From Muscardinus avellanarius (Eukaryota; Chordata; Mammalia; Rodentia; Gliridae), in the NCBI GenBank assembly GCA_963383645.1, contig OY726561.1, forward strand, positions 25,524,826 through 25,588,825: a stretch of 64,000 bases of DNA. Reading direction: 5' to 3'. Below, piece by piece: positions 1 to 9,768 of the stretch (position 1 is the first letter of the stretch; each line of letters begins with the position of its first letter). The notes under the pieces were generated by a model. That model did not search any database. It was not told the origin of the DNA and saw nothing but the letters and a program-made list of their open reading frames with translations. Position numbers and translations under genes: made by a program.

Positions 1-379
1 AAGAACACTCAATTAATTTATTTCTTGGAAATTAAAATAGCATGGACTAGTTTTTTCATAGCAACAGCCTGTAAAAGATATACTAATAAAGAAATACTTC
101 AAAAATAAGTTAAACTTCTTCTCAGGTGAGGTTGATGTAACAAAAATTGGATTTTTTTGTCTAAAACAAATATAAAAGCAGTCAAAATATACAAAACAAT
201 GATTTTCAAGATGTTAGCCATCAAGCAATAAAGTTTAATGATCCCTAAGAGAACAAGAAACAAATGAGGTGAGTCTTGCAATTAGTCCAAAGTAATGTCT
301 GGGAAAATTTCTAGGCCACAGTGCTAAGGAGCATAACCCATTTAGAAAGTCTGTCAGGCTCTCTGAATGGACCAGTACT
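1..379. other. AT-rich flank, no gene seen
   Basis: Upstream flank of the ORF1-bearing L1. I recognise no repeat family or exon here. The short open frames are chance. Confidence 0.5.
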
Positions 380-394
380 AAGATGTTGGGAAGA
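380..394 (+). repeat. Target-site duplication, left copy
   Basis: AAGATGTTGGGAAGA occurs here and again, identical, at 3180-3194 directly after the A-rich tail of the L1. A perfect 15-bp match at exactly these two edges shows that everything from 395 to 3179 entered as one L1-type insertion, or was altered after one such insertion. Confidence 0.85.
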
Positions 395-1139
395 GAACAA
401 CCAATCTCCATTACCACAAAATCAGCGCCTTTCATAGCCAGAAAACACCATCACCAGTGAAACAAAAAATCACCAGGCTCCAGAGAGAAAGCGGACTGAG
501 AACAGAGCCACAGAGGAGATAATCGGCCTCACGCCCAAGGACGCGGCAGACGCGGCAGCAGCGCCATACTGCCGGCGGCACCGGCGATTTCACAGGACAG
601 CTACAGCAAGCCGAGGTGAGCCACTGCAGAACAGCCAGGCGGGATTTCTCCGCGCAGAGAGCATCTAAAGCTCCCAGTGGCCGAGCTCAGCACACGCTGC
701 AGGGATTCAGAGTGGAAATCAAAACCAAGAAGAAAAACACCAGCCCCACAGCCGAGGGCGTAGCAGCGGCGCCATATTGCCACCGGCGGCAGCAGCACCG
801 AATTCAGCGAGGCCAGTACAGCTACATCTGCGTACTCAAGAACAGTGAGTCAAATTGCGGGCCACAGAGGAGAAATCCCAGTACTGTACTCCCTGGGACT
901 TGACCCAGTGGGGGAGGGGCGGTGGCAGAGATATCACACCATAGGAGAACGTGCAACCTGGCACCCCCCCCACAGTCTAAAGCAGCCTCTATCGACTCTC
1001 TGGGTCGGAGACTCTGTGATAAAACCCAGTAAAGGAGCAGTGGGGTCTGAGATACTACTGACTCGAGATCCAGAACACCTTAAGTGAAGTCATAGTGACC
1101 CAAGGGAAGAACCCAGAGAAGGCACAAACTTCCGAAATC
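395..1139 (+). promoter_or_regulatory. L1 5'UTR / internal promoter
   Basis: A GC- and CpG-rich stretch between the left duplication and the ORF1 ATG. Two related blocks carry GCGCCATACT (561-570) and GCGCCATATT (769-778), about 208 bp apart and each followed by GC-rich text. This suggests two diverged monomers, as in monomeric rodent L1 promoters. The CCATATT core resembles a YY1 site, a known L1 promoter feature. Full length is supported by the duplication at the 5' edge. Promoter activity is inferred. Confidence 0.6.
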
Positions 1140-2024
1140 ATGGGAAAGAGGAATAATACTGGAGCAAAGAATGCCCACAACCCCACAACATCAGAACCCG
1201 ATAAAACAAAAAATCAGAGATTTCTAGAAGATCAAATCAGGAAAATAACTGTAGAACTAATAGAGGTGCTTCGAAAAGAACTTAGAGAGAGCCAAAAAGA
1301 GATAAAGGATGCAATTAATGAAGTAAAGGCCTCAATTCAAAGCACAAACAACCGATTAGAACACATGGAGAACAGAATCTCGCTCTTAGAAGATGAGCAA
1401 TCCAAAAATGAATGCATAGTTTCTAATCTAGAAAAAAATATACAACAGCAGGAATCTGATATTGAAGAAATATGGGCCCATTTTAAGAGAGCTAACCTAA
1501 GAATAATTGGAATCGAGGAGGGAAAAGAAAGTGAAACCAAAGGGATCAACAATCTCTTCAAGGAAGTAATAGCAGAAAATTTTCCAGACATAGAGCAAGA
1601 GGTTGATACACAGGTCCAGGAAACTTATAGAACTCCCTTTAGACAGGATCGGAGAAGAGGATCCCCACGCCACATAATTGTCAAAATGACCAATGTGGAA
1701 GCCAAGCAGAGAATCTTAAAGGCAACAAAAGCAAAGGGCCAAGTGACATTCAGAGGCAAACCAATTAGAATCACTCCAGACTTCCCAAACCAAGTTATGA
1801 GAGCCAGAAGGGCTTGGAGTAACATATTCCAAACTCTGAAAGAAAACAACTTCCAGCCAAAAATTTCCTACCCAGCAAAACTTTCTATCAAATTAGATGG
1901 AGAAATAAGAAGCTTCCAGGACAAACAGAAAGTGAAGGAATTTATGTCTTCAAAACCAGCACTAGAGAAAATACTCAAAGAGATTAACTACAAAGAAGAA
2001 ATAGGTAACACACTCCAGAACTAG
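1140..2024 (+). CDS. L1 ORF1 protein (RNA-binding chaperone), intact
   Basis: This encodes L1 ORF1p, the trimeric RNA-binding protein that packages L1 RNA with ORF2p for target-primed reverse transcription. The frame can be read from a GTG at 1095, but the eukaryotic start is the ATG at 1140. It begins M-G-K as in other L1 ORF1s and has G at +4, giving 294 aa. Residues about 25-115 are a charged heptad-like coiled coil. An RRM-like part carries NLRIIGI near 119-125. The basic RRGSPRHIIVK stretch lies near 172-182, and the C-terminal domain has ISYPAKLS near 242-249. The family range is roughly 300-370 aa, so this is slightly short at the N-terminus. There are no internal stops or frameshifts, so the insertion is probably young. 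ORF2 does not follow, so it could not retrotranspose without ORF2p supplied in trans. Confidence 0.9.
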   Translation: MGKRNNTGAKNAHNPTTSEPDKTKNQRFLEDQIRKITVELIEVLRKELRESQKEIKDAINEVKASIQSTNNRLEHMENRISLLEDEQSKNECIVSNLEKNIQQQESDIEEIWAHFKRANLRIIGIEEGKESETKGINNLFKEVIAENFPDIEQEVDTQVQETYRTPFRQDRRRGSPRHIIVKMTNVEAKQRILKATKAKGQVTFRGKPIRITPDFPNQVMRARRAWSNIFQTLKENNFQPKISYPAKLSIKLDGEIRSFQDKQKVKEFMSSKPALEKILKEINYKEEIGNTLQN

Positions 2025-2274
2025 AGAAACAAGATTTTCCATCCAACAGACAACTAAGATTGGTTATCTGTGGAGATTCATTATTTATGTTAGTCTTTTA
2101 CCTATCTCTAAATGGTATTGTTTGCCTTTATTGTTGTTAATTTCTAGGATTTCTAGTTGGAATATTAATATACCTTCAGATATAGCATTTGGAAATATTT
2201 TATCCCATTCTATTAGTAACTGTTAACTCTGTTTACATTGTCTTTGGATATACAATTTTTTTTTTAGGGAGTTT

Positions 2275-2760
2275 GTATACTCCTCTGTTGCCTGTGCCAT
2301 TGAAATCATAACCAAGAAATCACTGCCAATTTCAATGTTGTGAGGTTTAATGACCCAGATTTTCTCCTAAAAGTTTATAGTCTTAAGATTTATATTTAGG
2401 TCTATTATATATTTTGAGTTAATATGTGTATATGGGATTAGGTAAGGGTCCAATTTTATTCTTTTCCATGTAATTATTATTTTTTAACAATATTTAGTTA
2501 AAAGATTAATATTTCCACCACCAAATGTTCGTGGAAACCTTGTCAAAAATAACTTGACAATATAGGGAAGAATTTAGCTCTAGGCTTTTATTTAACTCCA
2601 ATGGTTTATATATCTGCCTTTAGAATAGTAGTACACTGTTTCAATTATTGTAGCTTTATATGGTTTGAAATCAGAAAATATATATCTTCTAGCTTTGTTC
2701 TTTTTCAAGATCGTTTTGGGTACCTAGAGTCCATATTCCATATTAGGATAGATTTTTTTC
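2275..2760 (-). mobile_element. Ancient L1 ORF2 fragment, antisense
   Basis: The plus strand matches the reverse complement of an old L1 ORF2. It has the run near 2310 about a residue (CCAAGAAATCACTGCC), then TTTTGAGTTAATATGTG near 2412, then the stretch around 2640-2700 ending in AGCTTTGTTC. It is much more diverged than the flanking L1 parts. It lies inside the chimeric insertion, opposite to ORF1, so it was carried in or filled in rather than being part of the L1 proper. Confidence 0.7.
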
Positions 2761-2944
2761 TGAAAAATAAATATATGAATATATGATAGTTTCACCTAAA
2801 AAATAGAAAAAAAATATTCTCTGGTAAGAAAGAAAGCAAAATGAAATATTAAAATGTTATCTTTAAGTCATCAAAAGCTTGGTATCAGACAAATGAAACT
2901 GTTATATGAGATTATCATTTTTAATTTTAGATAAATTGCCATAA

Positions 2945-3179
2945 TACTTGATGTCAACTACTAAGCCAAGCATGGGAGGGAGGGATAGGGAGAGAATGGG
3001 GTGGGGATTGGGTGGGGGCTGACTGGGAAAAGTGTGCATGTATGTCTACAAAAGTATGTATCCTACTATGATGTATGAATACAGTGCACCAATAAAAATA
3101 AATAAATTAAAAAATAAATAAATAAATAAAAAATAAAAAAGAATAAACACTAAATAAATAAATAAATAAAACTAAAAAA
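2945..3179 (+). mobile_element. L1 3'UTR and A-rich tail of the chimeric element
   Basis: GATGTCAACTACTAAGCC is followed by a G-rich purine tract, GTATGAATACAGTGCACC and AATAAA. The same order is seen at 9605-9768, 34015-34198 and 49220-49380, so this is the standard 3' end of the local L1 family. The tail (3090-3179) is TAAA/A-rich and runs straight into the right duplication. Confidence 0.8.
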
Positions 3180-3194
3180 AAGATGTTGGGAAGA
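3180..3194 (+). repeat. Target-site duplication, right copy
   Basis: A second identical copy of AAGATGTTGGGAAGA (see 380-394), immediately after the L1 tail. Confidence 0.85.
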
Positions 3195-4046
3195 ATAAAA
3201 GGAGACAATATACGCGAAGGAGAACTAAAAGGAGATGAACAACTTGAAGGATGGTTCTAGAAGTCTTCAGAGAACTATTCACAGGCATCGTCTGAGTAAT
3301 TATTGGGGAGTATTATATGAAAGCTCCTCAGTTCAGAGAAATAAGCAACTGAGATACTCAGAAAGACTCTGTACACATTAGGAAATCATATATTTCAATA
3401 AAATAAAATATTTTCAAGCATCTTAGCTTTACCCATAAAATAGCTTAATAGTATTTTTAAGACTATAAAAGTATGTGTTAATTACTTACCTTTAAATCTA
3501 AAAATATAGATTATGTTATACATTTTATATAGTACATACAAAATAAGTATTATTTATAATGTATATAAATATGTAGTACATATAGAATATGAATTATTCA
3601 CATTTGAATATTCAATAAGTGCAAAGGAAAGTTAGGAAGAGGAAGAAAGGAACCAAAATTAAATGGAACAATTAGAAAACCAATATCATGAGAGTAAATT
3701 TAAATGTAATCATCAATACTTACATTTGAAGTAGATGGTCAAAATTACTCTTTTCTAAAAGGCTTTATAGATGTAATTGCTGCTTCCTTCATTCCCTTTA
3801 TCATGTACTTAAATTTTCAATATAATAGACACATAAGACTTTTTTAAACTATTTTTGCCTGTTTTTCTAATAGAATCCCAATGTTTTATTTGGCACAAAA
3901 TTCTATTTTTTATATTTCAGAGCAACAGAAATAAGTGTAACTAAAGTCTCAATATATTTATATCAAGTAAGATATTTTAAATATTTTAATATATTAAAAA
4001 GACATAAAAGAACACTTGAAATTATAAATATTATAATTAAATGACC
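3195..4046. other. AT-rich unique-looking sequence, no gene seen
   Basis: AT-rich DNA from the L1 right flank to the assembly gap. I see no coding signal or recognisable repeat. Confidence 0.5.
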
Positions 4047-4246
4047 NNNNNNNNNNNNNNNNNNNNNNNNNNNNNNNNNNNNNNNNNNNNNNNNNNNNNN
4101 NNNNNNNNNNNNNNNNNNNNNNNNNNNNNNNNNNNNNNNNNNNNNNNNNNNNNNNNNNNNNNNNNNNNNNNNNNNNNNNNNNNNNNNNNNNNNNNNNNNN
4201 NNNNNNNNNNNNNNNNNNNNNNNNNNNNNNNNNNNNNNNNNNNNNN
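4047..4246. other. Assembly gap (200 N)
   Basis: Exactly 200 consecutive N. The round length suggests a scaffolding placeholder, so the true distance is unknown and coordinates to its right are nominal. Confidence 0.99.
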
Positions 4247-4682
4247 TTGTCAATGAGTTTCCTGGCATCTTATTTCAAGTAAAAAAATGGCATTCTCTTT
4301 TAAGGTTGTGGAAAAAAGTTTTTATTTGTCATTTTATTTTAAAGCATACAGCCAACACTGAACTGGAAAGAAGAACTTAAATATCTCTTGTCTGACACAC
4401 CAGTAAAGTGACTTCCCCCTTCAACATTGTCCCTTAAAAGCAATATTCAAATACAATTCATGTTATTTTTATAGCTCATAATATCATATTTTTATTACTT
4501 TAGGAGATATCTGAAATTGAAAAATGTTTACAGTCAGTTTTGCTAAAGTAATTAAAATAATCTTAATACTATGCTATCAAATTCTATTTTTTACAAAGAG
4601 TTTTAAGTGAATGTGCTAGTTTAAAACAGAATAGCCTATACCTAGAAATAACTTATAGCAGAGAATAAGTATTATATTTGGT
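4247..4682. other. AT-rich sequence, nothing recognised
   Basis: No gene or repeat signal seen between the gap and the LTR fragment at 4683. Confidence 0.4.
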
Positions 4683-5038
4683 TTAAAATACTAGATACAT
4701 ACTGTTGTATTCTGGATTTAAAATGCCCCCCAAAAGCTCATGTGTTGAAAGAATGTTCCCAGGGCATTGAGGTTCAGAGGCAAGACTTGACTGGATGAGC
4801 AGGTTACTTAGGCTGTGTTCTTGTGGACTGTATAGGTCTCTGGAATCCTCCTCTCTGTCCTTTTGTGGGAATAGTGTCCTTATGGTATGTGCCCTGCCAC
4901 CATTGTCATCAGAGTTTATGCTTCTGAGCTGGCCCTTTAGATAGAAACTGTGAACCTCAATAAAACTTTCCTCATCTAAGTTGTTTTGATGGGGCATTTT
5001 GGTCACAGTGATGACAAAGCTGACTAAAACACACTCTT
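4683..5038 (+). mobile_element. MaLR-like (ERVL-MaLR) LTR remnant
   Basis: It opens with TGTTGTATTCTGG and an AAAGCTCATGTGTTGAA motif, and closes with GAACTGTGA..CCTCAATAAAACTTTCC and AAGCTGACTAAAACAC. This matches the general plan of MaLR solo LTRs as I remember them. The AATAAA-type signal near 4960 sets plus orientation. The open frame on the opposite strand (to 5048) is incidental. The exact subfamily is not determined. Confidence 0.55.
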
Positions 5039-5824
5039 TCATATACATTTACTTTTAAAATGATATATATGTATATATTTTATAAGTGAGTTGTATTATT
5101 TTTGATGATTCAAAACAAATCATGGAATTTTTTGTTAATCCACTTACATAGAGAGAAATAAATCTTTAGATAATTTATGACTTATTTTATTAGTCTTAAG
5201 GTTAAATGTATGAGTATTTACAGAGTTTGTATGCTTTCTATGACCTACTTAATGCAACCCCATAAATTAACAGTTAAAAATCAATATCTATTTATGCACT
5301 TTTGAAATTGTGCATATTTCATTAATTTTGAATTAGTTCAACTATCTTTGAAACCTTGACCAGTATTGAAAGTGAAAGCATCCTGGCTAATGAATGATTT
5401 ATTTCAAAGATACAAAGGAAATACTCACTAGCCAACTGTCAGGTTGTAGAAAGGTCAAATTTTATTTCAAATATTTATTTATGAACTCACATCAATCTCT
5501 CAGTTCTCCTCCTAATATTTCTAAAGCCACCATTCTTCCCTCTCAGATTTTTTTCTCTTTATTTTCTCTAAAGCTCACTATGCTGCTATTACATTGGTGC
5601 ATAGTTCTAGTTTTTCAGAGATCATTCTTTTTAAGTTTCTACTCTGTTTTTAATGTTTTCTGTTCTTTTTCAGTTTCTACTTTGTTCTTCCCACTTTAGA
5701 CCACAGATTTTGGTGCATATTTGACAGTATTAAAACAATGTTCAAATTTTTTGTTACCAATTTTTTCTTTCTAACCAGTTAATGACATAGGTTAACTATT
5801 TAATCCCTGTAGAAAATAATTTTC
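5039..5824. other. AT-rich sequence, no gene seen
   Basis: No convincing exon or repeat. The 101-aa frame at 5394-5699 is of low complexity and resembles no family I know. Confidence 0.4.
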
Positions 5825-5890
5825 AGGTTTGAATCCTGACTCCAGTATTTTCTGGCTGTTTGAGCATGTAAAGCCATCCTCACTTTTTTT
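5825..5890 (+). mobile_element. MIR-like SINE fragment
   Basis: CAGGTTTGAATCCTGACTCC followed by TTTTCTGGCTGTTTGAGCATG resembles the MIR core (GAATCCTGGCTCTGCCAC..CTAGCTGTGTGACC). It is an ancient, short and diverged match. Confidence 0.5.
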
Positions 5891-6086
5891 TTTTTTCACT
5901 TGGACTATCATTTACCCTGGAACCTGTTTTAATATTACTTCTGCTAATAAGATTATTTTATGAAATTTATCATATGAAGAACTAAAACAAAATTACAAAC
6001 ATTTTATACTTAATTTGACATCAAAAAGGGCTTTTAAAGGGTTTTTAAACAATTGTACCTGCAATTCTGTGTTATACTTTTATTTT

Positions 6087-6098
6087 AAAGACATATTT
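6087..6098 (+). repeat. Target-site duplication of inverted L1, left copy
   Basis: AAAGACATATTT here is repeated exactly at 9769-9780 after the L1 tail, defining the L1 insertion 6099-9768. Confidence 0.8.
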
Positions 6099-6404
6099 TT
6101 CATGCATTTATTGGCCAATTGAATTTTTTCCTTTATTAACTATCTATATAGTTCACTTGCCCATTTTTGATTGGGTTATCTGTTTTTTAACTGCTGAGTG
6201 TCTTGAGTTCTCTGTATAGTCTAGATATTATTCCTCTATCAGAGTAGTTGGCAAAAATCTCCCATTCTGTTGGCTCTTAGTTGAGGTTCTTGATAGTTTC
6301 CTTTGCTGTACAGATGCTCTTCAGTTTCGTTCAATCTTACATATTGATTCACCTCTTAGTTTCTTGTGCATTTGAGGTCTTGTTGAGAAAGTTTTTTATC
6401 TGTG

Positions 6405-6409
6405 CCTAT
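6405..6409 (+). repeat. 5-bp target-site duplication of the ERV, left copy
   Basis: CCTAT precedes the LTR and is repeated at 8612-8616. Joining the flanks restores the expected L1 text (TGTGCCTATGTGTTG), comparable to the other antisense L1 at 62790-62810. Confidence 0.8.
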
Positions 6410-6769
6410 TGTTAGATTGAAAATAGAGTTAGGGGGTTTAGGAGGGAGGTCAAAACACCAACCACGTTATCAGACACTACTGTTTTATTCAGACCTGGCC
6501 CCTCTGGAGAGTCAGCCAGCTGGGGGGAAAGGGACTGATGGGCCATGCATCTGGAGAGTTGCATATAGTCCTGATCACCTGGCTGAGTCACGTGGTGGAT
6601 CAGAGGAACCGATGTTTTATAGGCATGCCAATTCTCTTGCGACATCTGTAGTCTCACAATGTTTGGAGTCTCGAGGCACCTGGAGTCTCATGATAACTCC
6701 GCTTCTGACTTCCGGAATTCCGCCTCCTGTTCCCGCTGACCTCACATGGGAGAAAGACCCGATTTATCA
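6410..6769 (-). repeat. 3' LTR (minus-strand orientation)
   Basis: It runs from TGTTAGATTG to GATTTATCA on the plus strand. Minus-strand signals are TATAAAA (plus 6615-6621) and AATAAA (plus 6484-6489). It aligns end to end with 8252-8611. The adjoining internal sequence on its U3 side has only a poor purine tract, so the polypurine primer is degenerate or unusual. Confidence 0.8.
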
Positions 6770-8251
6770 TCCCGGCCTGTTGGTGATAATGGGTGGTGTG
6801 GACACTGTAAATCAGTGTCCGTAGAAAGTAGAGCCTACAAGCCAGCCAGGTCGAATGGTGGCATCCATGTGTCACCACAAATGTGGACTGTGCATGTGAC
6901 TCAGCAAAATTGCAGGCTGGCACAGGCCAAGATGGAGACTTTGTAATGTCACAAGGTCTCAACCAAGATGATGACTGTGATGTCACCAGGCAGTGATTAC
7001 ATGCCATCACAAAATGGCAGCAGGAGGAAAATGGCAGCTGATGAGGGAGAGCATTTGGAGGGATGGGAATGCAGGGGGAAAAAGCTTGTACATAAAGACT
7101 TCCGACCATTTACCAGACCACTTACAAAGGTTGCTAACTGTTCTTGGGCCACCGCAACCCATTACCCAACTTGTACCAAGGCTAGACAGGCACTCAGGGC
7201 ATAAGTCCTCCACTAGTTGGAGGTTCGACTTCCCATAATTGATTGGTTCATGGGTGAAAATGATGAACAGGAAACAGGCATCCCCATTTTCCTGATCAAT
7301 CATTTGCAAATGGGGGTTAAGAGATTGGGAAAGACGTCTTAATCTCTTCTCAAAAACCGGAGGATGACCTGGTCATCTGGAGGGTAGTCCCAGTGGACCG
7401 GGGGACAGTGGATCACCAAGAGCTTGGATTTCGGGGTCCCAGTAGACTGGAAGACCCAAGTCCGGAACCTGCTAACCAAAGGAAGGAGAGGGAGCTTACC
7501 GGAGTGAAGTGTTGCTGGCCAGCGCTGGCTGAGGCAGAAGCACTGAGAAGCTGCTGGGGGCATGGTGGAGCTGGGGTGCACGGTGCCTGTGCCTGTGCCT
7601 GGTGTGGGCACCACTGGCAGCTGGTGTGGGTAGAATCCAACTGTGGCACACGAGTGGTGGTGCACAAGCAGTGGTGCGTGGATGGTGTCGCTTGCTGGGC
7701 CCGCAGCATGAAAACAGAAATGGCTGCAAGGTGCATGGTAGACACTGAGGCTGGGCCACAAGGAGCACCACCAATAAGTCTGGCTCGGGGCAGGCAGTAC
7801 AGAGTGGTGGCAGCGTGGGGAGCTACCCCTGCAAGTCAAGCCTGGCCCAGGTGACTGTGGTGGATGCTGAGGCCGGGCTGTTAGCCAGAGGTCCGGGCGT
7901 CAACCAGAGCCAAGCCAGAATGGTGGTCATGGGAGGTCCAAGTGGCAGGTGGAGGTCCTGGCCTGCGCAGGTGGTCGGCAGGCAGAGCAGGGGCCAGCAC
8001 CCCCCCCACCCCAAGGAGCCTGGCTCAGGGCAGATGGAACTGCCAGCATGACGGCCAGCGGAACCTGCACGCTGTGGCAGCAGTAGCCATGGCAGCGGCT
8101 GCAGCAGGCGGAGCAGCGCCTGAAAGCCCAGTGCCGGCACTGGACCTCGCAATCAAGCTGCTGGCAAGTTGGAAAGTTTGGGGCTCAAAAAGAGAAAAAA
8201 GAAAGGGAAAAAAGGAGGGAACCAAAAATCCTCCCGTGGTTGCCACCAGAA
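6770..8251 (-). other. ERV internal region without recognisable gag/pol/env
   Basis: This is GC-rich compared with its surroundings, especially 7500-8160. Open frames up to 166 aa on the minus strand (7339-7839) and 153 aa on the plus strand (7393-7854) overlap each other. They are rich in Pro/His/Ser or Gly/Trp, match no retroviral domain I know, and look compositional. A splice-donor-like CCG|GTAAGCT lies on the minus strand near 7500. The region reads as a long leader or replaced interior, as in other non-autonomous ERVs. Confidence 0.6.
8228..8245 (-). other. Putative primer-binding site, tRNA-Arg-like
   Basis: The plus strand reads ATCCTCCCGTGGTTGCCA. This looks like a tRNA 3' end: T-stem CCTCC, acceptor strand CGTGGTT, discriminator G, then CCA. 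Its complement therefore serves as a primer site six bases inside the 5' LTR (8252-8611). It resembles the 3' ends of some tRNA-Arg(UCG) genes, recalled from memory. Spacing and orientation fit. Exact tRNA identity is not verified. Confidence 0.5.
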
Positions 8252-8611
8252 TGTTAGGTTGAAAATAGAGTTAGGGGGTTTAGGAGGGAGGTCAAAACAC
8301 CAACCAGGTTATCAGAGACTGCTGTTTTATTCAGACCTGGCCCCTCTGGAGAGTCACACAGCGGAGGGGGAGGGGGGCAATGGGCCATGCATCTGGAGAG
8401 TTGTTCATAGTTCTGATTGGCCAGTTGATTCACGTGGTGGATCGAATGCACCGATGTTTTATAGGCATGCCGATTTTCTCACGACATCTGTAGTCTCACA
8501 ATGTTTGGAGTCTCGAGGCACCTGGAGTCTCATGATATCTCTGCTTCTGACTTCTGGGATTCCACCTCCTGTTCCCATTTACCTCACATGGGAGAGGGAT
8601 CTGACTTATCA
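8252..8611 (-). repeat. 5' LTR (minus-strand orientation) with promoter signals
   Basis: 360 bp, TGTTAGGTTG...GACTTATCA on the plus strand. On the minus strand there is a TATAAAA box (plus 8457-8463) and AATAAA about 130 bp downstream (plus 8326-8331), placing U3 at the 8611 side. The opposite edge abuts the putative primer site. It is diverged from the 6410 copy mainly in clustered substitutions. Confidence 0.8.
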
Positions 8612-8616
8612 CCTAT
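8612..8616 (+). repeat. 5-bp target-site duplication of the ERV, right copy
   Basis: CCTAT, matching 6405-6409. L1 antisense text resumes directly. Confidence 0.8.
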
Positions 8617-9768
8617 GTGTTGCAATGTTGAAACTATGCCCTCTTTTAGGAGCCTCAAGTCTCTGGTCTAATATCCAAGTCTTTGACCCATCTTGAAATG
8701 ATTCTTGTGTAGGGTGAGAACGTGGGATTATTTCCATTTTTCTGCATATGGTTAACCAGTTTTGTCAACACCATTTGTTGTACAGGCTATCTTTTTTTCA
8801 GTGGATGTTTTGGACCCTTTGGCAAAAATTAATTTGATGTAAGTGTGTGGATTTGTTTCTGAGTCTTCTATTCTGCTCCACTGGTCTGTGTATTTTTCTT
8901 TGCCAACACCAAGCTGTTTTTATTCCTATGGCTTTGTAGTGTGGTTTACAATATCAGCAGCAATCAGAGATTTCAAATAACTCCAACTAGAATGGCAATC
9001 AATCAAAACACAACCAACAACAAATGCTGGTGAGGATGTGGAGAAGTAGGAACTCTAAAACATTGTTGGTGGGATTTTCAAATTAATACAACCACTTTAA
9101 AAAACAGTATGGAGGATTCTCAGAAGAATGAGAATAAACTTACTATATGATCCAGCAAGATCACCCCTGGGTGTATTTATCCAAAAGAAAGGAAACCAAA
9201 CTACCAAACTAATGCATGCATATCTATTTTCATACCTGCACAATTCACCATTGCCAAACTCTGGAACCAGCCAAAATGTCCATCAACAGATAAATGGATT
9301 ACAAAACTATGGCATACATACACAATAAAATTTTACTCAGCCATAAAGAAAAACACAATTATGTCATTTATAAAGAAATGGATGAAACTGAAGAACATTA
9401 TACTAAGTAAGTTTAGTTAGTCATTAAAATATAAGAAATTGGATGCCCTTCCTAATATGCAGAAGCTAGGGAGAAAATCAGTAATAGGAGGAACTCTAGA
9501 TAAAGAAGGTGATTTTATAGATGAGCAAATAAGGCAACTTAAGTGAGAGGATGGGAGGGGGAGAAGAGAGAAATTCTCTAATGCACATTATGTACTTTGG
9601 CAAACATATCGATGTCACTGACTAAGCCAAACATGAGAAGGAGGGAGGGGGAGGGAAGGGTAGGGACTGTGTAAGGGCTAATTGGGTGATATGTGCATGT
9701 GTGTCTCCACCATCTTGCATCTCATTAAGATGTATGAATACAATGTACCAATAAAAAATTAAAAAAAT

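Larger units (their letters stand above)
395..3179 (+). mobile_element. Chimeric L1: 5'UTR and ORF1 present, ORF2 absent
   Basis: An L1-type insertion of about 2.8 kb bounded by a perfect 15-bp duplication. In order it holds a GC-rich 5'UTR (395-1139), an intact ORF1 (1140-2024), about 0.9 kb with no sense-strand ORF2 (2025-2944), an L1 3'UTR resembling the other L1 ends in the window (2945-3088), AATAAA, and a TAAA-rich tail. The middle contains an old L1 fragment in the opposite orientation. A complete L1 would be 6-7 kb. Half-L1 (HAL1) elements are known ORF1-only derivatives, and this has that layout. The alternative is an ordinary L1 whose ORF2 was later replaced by a deletion with filler DNA. 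Confidence 0.75.
6410..8611 (-). mobile_element. Non-autonomous LTR retroelement (ERV-derived), 2.2 kb
   Basis: Two 360-bp direct LTRs (6410-6769 and 8252-8611), each TG...CA, flank a 1,482-bp internal region. The whole sits between CCTAT duplications. Minus orientation follows from the LTR signals (TATAAAA upstream of AATAAA when read on the minus strand) and from a primer-site-like sequence next to the 8252 LTR. No gag, pol or env domain is recognisable, so it would have depended on another ERV. By eye the LTRs differ at roughly one base in eight, so the insertion is not recent. The 5-bp duplication would fit ERVL-like or some class I elements. The family is unassigned. Confidence 0.8.
6099..9768 (+). 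mobile_element. 5'-inverted (twin-primed) L1, interrupted by an ERV
   Basis: From 6099 to about 8957 the L1 ORF2 sequence is antisense. From about 8958 it switches to sense ORF2 C-terminus and runs through the 3'UTR to an A-rich tail at 9768. Identical 12-bp duplications (6087-6098, 9769-9780) enclose both parts, so this is one insertion with a 5' inversion, the classic product of twin priming. The antisense arm is split at 6409/6410 by the LTR element and resumes at 8612. The sense part encodes decayed ORF2 C-terminal peptide around 9128-9328. Without the ERV the L1 is about 1.5 kb and is not functional. Confidence 0.85.

Noticed and set aside
1095..1139. Upstream extension of ORF1 starting at GTG
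   Set aside because: GTG is not a normal eukaryotic start. The ATG at 1140 opens with M-G-K as other L1 ORF1s do.
6770..6800. Primer-binding site next to the 6410-6769 LTR (plus orientation)
   Set aside because: No tRNA-like TGG-start 18-mer is present. The TATA/AATAAA order and the site at 8228 support minus orientation instead.
7195..7240. tRNA-like GGAGGTTCGACTTCCC
   Set aside because: It has a T-arm-like look only. No matching acceptor, D or anticodon arms could be placed.
7339..7854. 166-aa minus and 153-aa plus frames in the ERV interior
   Set aside because: They overlap on opposite strands, are of skewed composition and show no retroviral motif.
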